A DNA stretch of 64,000 nucleotides from Steromphala cineraria (Eukaryota > Mollusca > Gastropoda > Trochida > Trochidae). A program made the position numbers and the translations under genes. Under the pieces are notes generated by a model. That model was given only the letters and a program-made list of their open reading frames with translations. It was not told the origin of the DNA and did no database searches. The DNA is taken from the NCBI GenBank assembly GCA_916613615.1, contig OU744731.1, forward strand, positions 15,940,726 to 16,004,725, written 5' to 3'. Shown piece by piece: positions 9,385 to 21,500 of this stretch (position 1 is the first letter of the stretch; the number at the start of each line of letters is the position of its first letter).

Positions 9385-12363
9385 TGTAAATAGCAAGCAA
9401 TAGTTTGCATATATCACAAAGTATTGTGTGCTTTGAGTATAGAAACTTGTATGTGTCCAATGCACTCCGCATACATTAGCTGAATCAAATTATACAACTT
9501 TCCTTATGACTACCCAAATTATACAGATTCTTTTTGTGCATAACAAACATTTGTATAAATATACACACAAGCAATCCTCCCACTCTTAGTCTGGGAACAT
9601 TCACTATCACAGTGAAATTGCCTTAAAAGCATCTACAGAAATAACAGTAGTTATCACAAGGTACTAAAGCAAGGAATGAGATGTGTAATATCTGACAAAC
9701 ATCGTCTTCATTTATTTCACAGATATCATAACCCAATAAGAATAATCTGTTTTGAAGTGATACCATGACATATGAACAAGATGCAGCGTGATTTGTTAAT
9801 TGTGTTTTTTTCATCTTCTTTTTATACATATGACATAGTTATTTGTCATTTTTACAAAGAATTTGTTTCCACTTGTTAATTGTCAACCAGGTATCGGTCT
9901 ATTTTACACTAAAACCAACATGGCTTTTAAAACAAACAATCAAGGTTAAATACTGTTCTATATGTTTATATTGGATAATAATCATACAAAAATATTAATC
10001 TCATTTGATAAAAGCTATTTTCTATTTACTATAGAAACAATCACTTCTAAAAAACTGGCAACATGTCTTTGAATTTAAAAACAAAAAGTATGAAAGCGTC
10101 TTTTTTCAGTATCAACATGTCCTGTGTTTGTGGCATATTATCATTCTGTGGTCAAATTATGGGAACACAAAATGAAGATACCAAATAATTGAGTACCGTA
10201 CATGCAAGAGGCATGCTTATAACTTTTCTAGAACAACTGGCAAAAGTTCTTGTTGAGTTATGTTACTTTTACTTACAGAGTAGCACTTTTGGCTGATTAT
10301 TCCAATTTTATTAAATTCACTGCAGACTGTCCTCTTAATATAACTGATAGTTTGAATATTGCAAACAAAAAACCTCAAGGCTAATCATTTTGCATATACA
10401 AACTATTTTTTTTTTTCACGATGGTGATTAAATAATGTCTATGTTGTTACCTACTCACATTGATTCTAATGGAAGCATAATACCAAAAGCAGGTGTTTTC
10501 TGCAATAAAAGAATGCTTTTTTACAAAGCTGATGAAACCCCTGAAAGAAAGTGTTGATAATAACAAGAAAGCCTCAGTATCTACATAGCGAAACATAAAA
10601 TTACAAACAGTAGCAATCACATACATTCAATGCTAGAAACAATAATTGCACAGACTCCCAAACTTTCGGTACTAATGTAAGGTCTACTGCTCACATCAAT
10701 CAAATAATATTGTCAATTCATGTCACATAAATAAAATGTCCACAAATTTATCAAATAAAAACAACGTAAAAGACACCATGTGAATGATTCAAGCAGTACA
10801 CCAAACTCATCTTGTTCCTGTTTGTAATTTTAGGCTAGGATAGAAATCCCACGACTAAGAAAAAAGGGTTGATAAATACTTGCACATGACAATTTAATCG
10901 TAAATTCATTAGCATTAGTAACAAAATAGTCCGCCTGGTGTTCAAATTGGGTAAGATGCACAAAGAGGTAACAACCATCATTATCAAGGAGTTATCTCCC
11001 TTTAGACAGTTTCAATATTTGAGGTAAGAAAATCATAAATATCTTATTCTTGCAGGTGACTATGGGTGATCTCATTCTCATATCTCTCTTCTACTGTTAA
11101 TTGCATTAAAGAACTAAACAAAATATTCAAACATCGATAGCTAAAACCTTGCAAAACAGAATTTATTTATCTGTGAAATTACCACAAAATCATGAATCGT
11201 CTTATTTCTAAAGTTTTACAAGAACCCATATACAACTGGCTTCAAAAATCAGCACTGAAAATCAAATCTGATTATGTATAAAAGAATAGATATAAATCAA
11301 GGTTGTGGAATTTCTTTGGTAGAGGACTACACATATATAGTGTTAGTATCATAAAGCAACCAGTAACTACAGATAATGAAACTGATGCTGAAAGCAAGAT
11401 CTATATGAGTGCATGAAATAAGGTTTGACCGATATCCACCAACCTAGTTGGGCTGAAAGGGTAATGAGGATTTTTTTTTTCAAATTGACAAATTTAGTTT
11501 AACGTGGTTGATACAAGCTTATTTCATACACTGTTGACAAAAACAGATATTTCAATAAGACATTTTTTTGAATAGCATCTGGTTTTTACACGTGAAGTAC
11601 TTGGCCTGTTTCACTACAACACAACAATACATGGCATAATCTTAATAGACAGTTTGGTTGCTCTATTTGCAACTCAAGTTGGAGCTAGTAATATGAACCT
11701 TATGCTTACTCCTAGGTCTGAAGCATATTTCTTCCTTGTGAGATTATCAGTAATTTTGGATTCCATCCACCAGACCGGAACAATCCATTCTTGCCAAATC
11801 CAATGCATCACGCAATCACATTTATAAAAAAAGCCTCAACTTCTAAGGCCTGCCTTTTCTTCATATATCCTGGTCTTAGATCACCATGCTTGCACTTTAA
11901 TTGTATAAAGCCTGCACTTAAATCAATCAATCAATCAATCCTGCACTTTAGATCACCATGTCTGCACTTATATCATGAAGCCTGTACTCAAATAACAAGC
12001 CTGCATTAACAACATCAAGCACTTATAGGATATACCAAAGATATCAACTGATGTCAGCACTTGATGTGCATAAGGGGCAACCTTTGACCCTGTAAATGTG
12101 GTGCACTAAAACAGTGTCTCTGTCACTGATGGCAAGATGTACCCTCAAGTATAAAACTCAGCTTCCACAGCCATGCTTGCATGAACCAGCACTTATTCTG
12201 TCCAGGAATATCTACACCATGTGCTGGCCACACAATCCCAAGCCTCTGTCCAGTCCTCCCTGCAGAGTTATTTCCCTTGAATTATTGGTGTCGTGTGACT
12301 GGCTGCCCAGTAGTCCAATCACAGAATGTATGTATGTATTTATGAAGGGTGTGGGTGAGGTCA
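9385..12363 (-). other. Probable 3' UTR and downstream flank of the SLK/STK10-like gene
   Basis: This follows the TAG of the last coding exon on the minus strand. No ORF with protein character was found. TTTATT strings (minus-strand AATAAA) occur at about 11163-11170, 9708 and within the 122-bp duplication at 9141-9384, so the transcript could end at any of these. The part next to the stop (12050-12363) is more GC-rich than the rest, as expected for proximal 3' UTR. The true end cannot be fixed from sequence. Confidence 0.4.
11820..12020. repeat. Minisatellite-like stretch with TCAA run
   Basis: Short phrases such as AAGCCTGCACTT and AGATCACCATG recur several times in diverged form, and a (TCAA)n run sits near 11924-11940. 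It lies in the probable 3' UTR. The plus-strand ORFs here are repeat-derived. Confidence 0.6.
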
Positions 12364-12525
12364 CTATATAACCGTGGAGTGCCTGGATCGCATTGTGTCC
12401 TCCCTACTGCGTACACTACCCTGTGATGATCGTGGATACGGAGGATGGTCAACATCACCCGTCACATATGCACCGTAAAACTTTTCCTGTTCCTCTCGCT
12501 GACGAGCAAACTCCTCCTCTAGTTT
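12364..12525 (-). CDS. SLK/STK10-like last coding exon
   Basis: 53 codons and a TAG stop; acceptor TTTTTCAG. The peptide begins KLEEEFARQREEQEKFYGAY, close to the family's LEEEFARKxxEQExFF, and then diverges into a short Pro/Ser/Arg-rich tail ending RSRHSTVI. A tail of this kind is variable in the family. The C-terminal Thr-Val-Ile would fit a class I PDZ ligand (S/T-x-hydrophobic), which is an inference only. Confidence 0.94.
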   Translation of the reverse strand, partial: KLEEEFARQREEQEKFYGAYVTGDVDHPPYPRSSQGSVRSREDTMRSRHSTVI

Positions 12526-15500
12526 CTGAAAAAGTAATGAAATTTTGTGTAAACAAATGTTATGAATACACAGTCAATCAGTTCAATGTTTGTTGCATGA
12601 GTTCAAGAGGACTACTGTTTTCAAGAGAATCAAACATTCCTATTCAACTGTCCCTCACTTCCTATTGTGAATAATTTTATTGGTGTTTCAAACTTTACTA
12701 AAGTGTTGGTTCTTGGATAGCAATTCCAGGGAATTTCCATTTATATACTTATACCAGTAGTGCTTTTCACAGGCAACAAAGATTATGCTTGTCAAATGAC
12801 CAAATTCTTCTCCAAATTTTACAGGCTCTCTTCTCTATAAATTATCATCCTCAATCAACATTATATGTGTACCTGTTTGCGAGGTACGAGGAGAGCCTTC
12901 CACTCCTTGAGTTCACTCTCGTACTGGCGGTCGAGCTCCTTGATCTTCAGGGTCTCCTGCTCCATCAACATCTTCCGCTTCTCAGCCTGTAACATGGCAC
13001 ACATGGGGTTAATAGGAATGTGTATTAGAAGTAAATAATTTGATCTTATGAGAAATTGAGAGTTCTAGGTCACAGGATATGAGTCTACCAAGGCTTTTCA
13101 CATTGTGGCACATATATCACTGCAGCTGGTAACAGTGCAGCTAGAATGAATGCAGTACTAGTACTACTACCAAGCATTTATTTCCAGGAAAATAATGAAG
13201 TCGACTTTGAAATTAATTATGAAATTTCATGAAGTTGAGGATTAGGGCTTACTGTTGTGGCACTTATAACCCTGAATTTGGAAGTATTGCAGGGAGAACA
13301 TGTGTTAGACTTTCATCACATCTCAAATTCGCACAAAAAATCATGTTGGACTAAACTAATCAGTAGCCCATACCTGCAACTGTTCGAGTTCCTTGAGGGC
13401 AGTCTCGTTCCTGAAGACAAGCTCCTCCCACTGCTTCTTGTGCTTGGCTTCCTGTCTCTGCTGCTCTGCCTTCATCCTCTTCTTCTCATTCTCCTCAAAC
13501 TGTACAGGCAGAAACATACATTGACATCATCTTTCACTGAATCTTAACGATCCTCAATCATTCAATCACCTGTTCTTTAATTTAAACAATATTATTAAGC
13601 CATACATGTCCTTTTATTGAAAAAAAAATCTTTATCATCCTCATTACAAAATGTAAATTTGGAAATACATTCTGTGCCTGGGGATTGGGCATCCCAGTGA
13701 AGCACTAAATCAAGGAACGATTTATCCTTATATTGCAGAGATTCAGGCAAGTAAGCAATATTTTCTCTCTCTAAATGTATGACACAGCCAGGAATTGAAA
13801 CCCTGCGACCCGGTGATGACAGTGGCTTCCCCAAAAGAGCTACATACTTGGTCCTTACATATTGGTTTTGATTATGGAAACCTTAAGGGCTTAATTTACA
13901 GTGTTCTCAACTACCTGAGAACTAGATCTTACATATTGGTTTTGATTATGGAAACCTAAAGGATTTATTTCAAACTGTTCTCGACTACCTGAGAACTACT
14001 GCAGCACAATCAAAATATTAAATCAACAACCAAGAAGACAGAAGTTTGTGAGATTACCAATGTTAATGTATTGGATACATAACAAATATCTCAACCAACC
14101 GGAAGTGTTAACACTGCATGCATTCAAGGACATCATATCATGGATGTGTGAAATACGTTGTCATCAAATGCACCTGGCTGCCGTTGCACAAAACACTAAG
14201 ATGGCCTTAAGTCACTAAGGTAGCCTTAGTGCAATGTTAAAGGATGACCATAGTTTAAAGTGGTTTTGTGTTACGACCCCCAGGCTGAGCACCTAAACAA
14301 TAAACTGATTTTTTACTTAACCAACCTGTTTAATCTTTGTTTTATCATCGTCTGGTGTGGAGATGGTACTGAGGCGTAAACTCTGTTTAAACATCTGAGC
14401 TCTCGTCTTTGCTTCACTCCGAAGAATCTTTGGAAGACGTCTCTTCTCACTTGTATGTCGATCTTTCATTTCATCTTCCTTTGCGGTATTGTATCGTTTC
14501 ATCTGTTCTATTTCCTGTTTTTAAAAAATGGAAAGTTAACATCAGCAAACAGTTGCAAATGCACAGATTGGTCAACTAGCCTTGTAAATAGGTATTGAAA
14601 ACAAAACCAACTGCTGTGTATTCTTTTTTCTAATTGCTTTTGTGAGTGAAGGATAGAAACTAAATCGCCAGTAGTTCATTACTGGTAGAAAATATGCTTG
14701 GCCAGTAAAATTAATGACTGTATTCTGAGGGACTAGTTTTAATTCAAAGACAAAATGATCATTTGGATGGATTAGGCTTACTAAAATGTGAATGGACTAG
14801 TACCAAGAAGGCACCAATCCAAATTGCCTGTTCTGAGATATGCCTAATTCAAAGTCAAAATTATCATTTAGATGGATTCGGCTAACAGCAATGTGTATGG
14901 GCAAGTAATTGCAAAAAGGCACCAATCCAAACAGCTAGTACCAAGAAGAGAAAAGAGTAATAATGCTCCCTGATACTCATCCTGTCTCAGGGTACAAACG
15001 TTACAATAACTCCACTAATCTGTACACTGGGCTCAGAAGCTAGATTTGCTCGCGCGATCCGACTGGGGATATAGCCAATTAAATCATTCTCTAGTTGAAA
15101 TTTTATCGAGAAGGTGGCGATAAAATGATTTGATTGGCTGAGCGAGTGAATCTAGCTTCTGAGCCCAGGGTACAGATTAGTGGAGTTAGTGTAACCAATC
15201 CAAATTGCCTGTACTGAGATATCCTAATTCAAACAATATTTTGGATGGATTCGGCTAACTGCAATGTGTATGTAATTGCACAAGGCACCAATCAAAATAG
15301 CTTGTACTGAGATTTGCCTAATTCAAAGACAAAATGATCTTTTGGATGGATTCGGCTAACTGCAATGTGTATGGACAAGTAATTGCAAATCGGCACGAGT
15401 CTGAATGCCTAGTACCGAGCAGAGAAAAGAGTAATGTTGGTCCCTGCTACTAGAACCGAGCAGAGAAAAGAGTAATGTTGGTCCCTGCTACTAGTACTGA

Positions 15501-18500
15501 GCAGAGAAAAGAGTAATGTTGGTCCCTGCTACTAGTATTCGTACCTTCTGATGCCTGGTGAGCATCTGGTGCCTCTTGAGGAAGAACATCTCCTTGAGCT
15601 GACCCTTGGCTAGCTGGTGCTTCTCATGCAGTTGCTCTTTCTCCATCTCCCAGATAGCAGCCTCTCTCGCTGGGGACGGGGACAAGTCATACATTAATAA
15701 CTTAAGATAACAGCCTCTCTCGCTGGGGACGGGGACAAGTCATACATCGATAACTTAAGATAGCAGCCTCTCTCGCTGGGGACGGGGAGAGGTGAAACAT
15801 TAATAACTTAACTTAGCTCACAAATCAGTTCTTACTCATTAAGTTCAGTGTTTTCAAAATCATAAGGAACAGTTTCATGATATATTGTCTTGTAAGTGCC
15901 TTCAATGTGTCTGGGTGGTGGAAAGAAGTTATTCATCATCAACTGGACTCATAAATCAGTTCTAACTAACATATTAGTTCCGAGTCACATTTATATTGGC
16001 AATTTTTAAAAAAAGGCGGCATGGCATACTTTAACTTGTAAGTGTCTACAATGTAACTGGGGAGGCCAACAATTTATACATTATCAACTGGACTCACAAA
16101 GTTCTAACTCACATATATATAGGTTCAGTGTTTTCAAAATCATAACAATAGTTAACATGTCACACTGTGTAAATGCCTTGAATGTGACTAGGGGGGCCAC
16201 CAAGTTATATAATCAATCAGGCTCACAAATCAGTTTTAACTCCCATTTCTATTGGTTCAGTGTTTAAAAAATCATAACGAAAGGTTACATGACATACTTT
16301 AACTTGTAAGCCCCTTCAATGTGACTACATCATGGTGATGAATTGTAAAACATTGTGAAATATTTAATGATCTATTATACTTTGTATATTTCTTTATCAA
16401 ATCTGAATAAACTAGAAATATGTGCATGTGATGCACTGTGATGTCCCCCGCTAACATTTAATCCGAAAGTGACCCTACCCCCATTATGTACAAATTTCAA
16501 ATTTCCATGGAAACCAGCAAAATAACAATTCAGAATAACCAAAGTAGCAAAAGGCACCACTCCCCCAGCAGTTCTAACCACATATCAAGTCTAGTAAAAA
16601 TATTTTGAATAGTTTTTAAGCTAAAGTACGGAAACAGACCCTACCCCCCATATACACCTAGTTCAACTTGTTTCTATAGAAACCAGGAAAATAATTCAGA
16701 ATAACTAAACTGGAAAAAGGCACCACTCCACCACTAGGTCTAACCACATACCAAGTTTCGTAAAATCATATTAAATAGTTTTTGGGATATGGCCCGGAAA
16801 TGGTCCTCACACCAGATGTTCTAAGTTGAAACTGTTGCCATGGAAACCAGGAAAAATCATATAATTCAGAATGACCTAAATAGCAAAAGGCACCACTCCA
16901 CCACTAGGTCTAACCACATACCAAGTTTCATAAAAAATATTGAATACCTTTTGAGATATGGCTGGGAAACAGTCCCTACCCAAATATGCACTAAGTACAA
17001 ACTGTTTCCATGGAAACCAGGAAAATAAAACTTTTAGAAAAACCAAAATAGCAAAAGGCACCACTCCAGCACTAGATCTAACCACATACAAAGTTTTGTG
17101 AAAAAATATTGAACGGTTTTGGAGATATGGTCCGGAAATGAAACCCTCCCCCAATATGCACTAAGTTCAAAATGTTTCCATGAAAACCAGAAAAAATAAA
17201 AAATTCAGAAAAACCAAAATAGCAAAAGGCACCACTCCATCACTAGGTCTAAGCACATATCAATTTTCGTGAAAAAATATTAAACGGTTTTTGAAATAGA
17301 GGCCGGAAAAGGTTCCTACCCCCAATATGCACTAAGTTCAAATTGTTTCCATGGAAACCATGAAAAATAAAAAATTCAGAATAACCAAAATAGCAAAAGG
17401 CACTACTCCATCACTAGGTCTAAGCACATACCAAGTTTCGTGAAAAAATATTGAACGCTTTTTGAGATATGGCCCGGAAAAGAAAGCATTTCGGAATGAC
17501 GGAATCACGGAATCACGGAATCACGGAATCACGGACGGAGGTGAAAACATTATGTCTCCCGAAAAATATTTCGGGGGACATAATAAGTGAGAGTGCTGTT
17601 CACATTAATTCAATGAAAAAAGTTTTATTTAAGCGTTAGTAATCTGCCTCTACAACTTCAAGCATTTTTCTGATTTTACAAATAACTAATAATATAAAGA
17701 CTGTAAGAGCTTTCTTAAACTACTCTACATATTTTGGATGAAATAGCTACGAAGGATAACTTGTGATGAAAGATTTGCAGATTCAAAGTTGAAAAAAGGT
17801 AATCCTCGTTCAATTCTGTTCAAAATTGTCCATATTGTTTCTTTCATATAGGAAATGGAAATAATATCAATAAGAATCAAACGTGAAGTATACTAAAAGC
17901 AATTTGTGATTAAAAATAAAAAAATAAGCAAATTAATAATATAAATAATCTTTGATTTATTTTTTTGAAAACACTTACCAAATCTTATCCTAATTAATTA
18001 ATGATGAATGTTCAGCACATCATTCATGATAAAAATAATAAACAAAATTCTAAAAGACATCTTAAAATCATGTCTATTCATTGAATTCTTTTCATTATTA
18101 CATATTTAGTGAAGAAAACAATGTTTATCTAAGATTCTCAGCCAATTCGAAAAACAATTCGCTTGAAGTTTCAATTCCAAACTCACCAGTTGTCAAGCCA
18201 TTTTCACCTATAGGACATCATAAATCATATCTCTAAATATCTAAATATCTAAATAATGGTCTTAAACCTTAACCCAATTATTCACTCACTTTCCAATGTA
18301 CCTGGTTCTCTCGAGGTTTAAAGGGTTATACAAGTATCAAAAGAGTGGTTGTAATTGCCTCAAGGGCACTAATTTACATTCTTCACATTTGCGTAAGAGA
18401 TGAAAAGTGTAAAAACCTACTGTTTATCTTTGAAGACAACTATCTCAATTATACGATTGAAAGCAAGCAATTGTCAGTACACAGTAGCTAGCACATGTAG

Positions 18501-21500
18501 TTTTCACAGAGAAGAGGTTTCCTGACCTTCTAACAAAAGAATTTCTTCTATTACAGGAACTTACTCTAAAGATTTAAGTTAAACACACCACACATATACC
18601 ATTATAAGTACAATTTATATGACAAGGTGGCTACCAGTATCTACACAAACACAGAGATTATGAGCAGAAGATGAGGACCAGCCTCTGAGCAGCTGTTGTT
18701 TCTGCTGAAGGAATTGACTCTCAGTTAAACATTCGACACATAAACAATTTTAAGCACAATTTATCTGATAAGGTAACTACACACACAGATGATATGAAGA
18801 TGAGGATACCAACCTCTGAGAAGCTGCTGCTTCTACTGCAGAAAGTTACTTTTAGGATCAAATTAAGTTCAACATTCCAAACGTAAACCATTATAAGTAC
18901 AATTTATCTGACAAGGTAACTACCAGTATCCAAACACACACAGATGATATGAAGCTGAGGACTACCAACCTCTGAGAAGCTGCTGCTTCTGCTGCAGGAA
19001 CTGACTCTCCAGAAGGGCGATCTTCTGTCTGTGCTGGTCTCCCAGCTGCTTCATGTGCTTGTCCATCCGCTCCTGCTGGTTCTCCAGGAACAAGCGCTCC
19101 TACACATCAATAGAAGGTTAGAATAGAGTCATTACAACCAGATATTGGTTCAATAGAAGTGTTTGAAGTACAGTGAGAGCTGAGGTTGCAGAGAAGAAAA
19201 GAAATACTACATAGGTGCTATGACCACAGGGACACAAAAACCTACTAAGTTTATTTTGTCTCCTTCACGTCAATAGAAGTGTTAGAGAGGAAGAGCTAAG
19301 AATGCAGAGAAGGTTTAAGGTAAAAAGTTAAACAGTACCTAGAATTGAGATATCATAAGTGCTTTGGACATACAAACACCAAAAAGTTATTTTCACTAAG
19401 AACAACTATTCTTGAACAGTAGGGTTTAAATAGAGACAAAAATAATAAAACTGATTTAAATTAAGTTATCTTATTGTTGTTTCTATCCCAACCTATCTAC
19501 ATCGATGTTGGATTTCAACCACAATATCAGGTTGGCATCAAATGTTGATCCCAAAGTTTCGAACGCATGAACTAAGGTGGTGGAAAAGGTTTCTCCTAGG
19601 ATAAACTCAATCCCGAGGTATGGTTTACACAATAATTTCATTTAATTGTTAGACATCAAACTATTTTTGTGCCCAAGGTGAGGTATCTAAGCCACGCTTA
19701 CCTTCTCAGTGAGTTCGATCTCCTTGGCCTCCCTCCGTTTGCGCATGACCTCCTTTTTGCCGTCCCGAGGCAGCAGATCCAGCTCCTGCTTGAGCAGCTT
19801 CAACTCCTGCTTCTGCTGCTCCTTGAAGATCTTAACCTCCTTCTCCTGCAACATACACAGGAACAGAGTTAGCAACATAACTTCTTCTACATTAGAAAGA
19901 ATATTAACATGGTGAAGGTTACCATTCAACCATTTATGAATAATTTAGAGGAATTGGAAAAATAAGTTTAGAGGATGACCTAGATGATTTGCATTTACGG
20001 TAATGTCTTAATACATTTGCTATTGTGGAATATGCTTTGCAAAAGCAATTTTTCTGATAAAAGAGTCATCAACATGCCATAAGTGGTCATATCTATATAT
20101 CACCACCAAAGACAGTTGATAGAACCATTGATATAAGCCTATCTAGCCTTATTGATCTTGAGCAAACTCTTGACAATCTGACCTTTACAACACTGTCAAT
20201 GCACCCACCTGTTCTGTCTTTATTTTGCGTGCTGCGTTCTTCATGTCGGTAGCCTGTGTGACTTCTGCCTTCTCTACAAGCTGTTTCTGCTGCTTTGTCA
20301 GTGTCTCCATGTCCTGGTCAAAGTTCTTGACCAGATTCTGAAACAAGAGGTCAGAAGGTTATTCCATGATCATTCTTCGCGATTGTAGAATTCCTTTTGA
20401 GTATCCAAACTGATCATTGTGTAGATCTTGTGGTTAGCTTTTTGGAAAGCGAAGACATTAGATATACATGGAATGTGTTTGAGGTTTCTAGAAAATTGCT
20501 GTACTAGCCTGTCTAACTTTATGATGTGTCTGCATCCTGTCTATCAAATTTTTATTTTTATTCCTTATAGCAGAAAAGTTATCATTTCATATCATTATTC
20601 CTTAATACACAGATTTCTCTACAGATATTAGAAATTGTACAAAATTTACATTGTCCTTACTCTGAATATGAAATCATAACAGAAGAAGTGGACGAGTTGT
20701 TGTTTGCTTTGCTTGGCCAGTATTAGTGTTAACATGGCGTGGCAACAGAAGAAATTCTGTATTTTCTATGAATGATTTGGTTTGATATATTATATCTTCA
20801 GATTGATAAGCATAAAAAACTTCTTAGCATTCAATCTCAGAATTTGACAGATTCTTGGTTTAGAACCACTCAAGATAAACATTAAAATAGAAAAATATTC
20901 AATCAAATATTGCTGCTATCCAATAACCACAAGGGGTTTATAGGCAACAATTACTAAATGAAACAAATCCAAATCTGTTTGTACACAGTAGGGGATGACG
21001 TATATAGTGTCAGTGTTACATATCGCTTTTGATACTTTTAGCATTGATGGTCAACAAGGGAGGCATCATTGTGTTGACGTCGCTAATACGTAATGACCCA
21101 ACTGGGATTATGACTCATACCAATACACACTGAGCAGACGCATTACCAGCACAATAACAAGCTCAACTGTTATGCAACTGGAACGCCTCTCAAACAGTCC
21201 ATTTCTAGCTGAGTGTTCAGAAGAACTCAGCTTCTTTAAGTACCAATGTTACAATTTACCTAAGATTTGTTTATTATAAAAAGACACTAGGGCCCTATTA
21301 ACCATCGTAAGTCTGACCAATAAAATAAGTTTGAAAAATTTCATAGACATTTCTAGTTTTATCATTTCTTATCCTGTACATCATAGTGTTACATTTAAAA
21401 ATTTCCATCTTCAAGTGGCCCATTGGCCCAAAGGCCTATAGCCAGACTTAGCCACCTGAAGTGAATAACACATAACATCCCAAGAGAGCTTCTGACATGA

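Noticed and set aside
13257..13547. Plus-strand Leu-rich ORF resembling a membrane protein
   Set aside because: The hydrophobic run is the complement of the charged exon 7 coiled coil.
19669..19915. Plus-strand Leu-rich ORFs
   Set aside because: They are antisense to exon 3 of the SLK/STK10-like gene, whose minus-strand reading has family motifs and splice sites.
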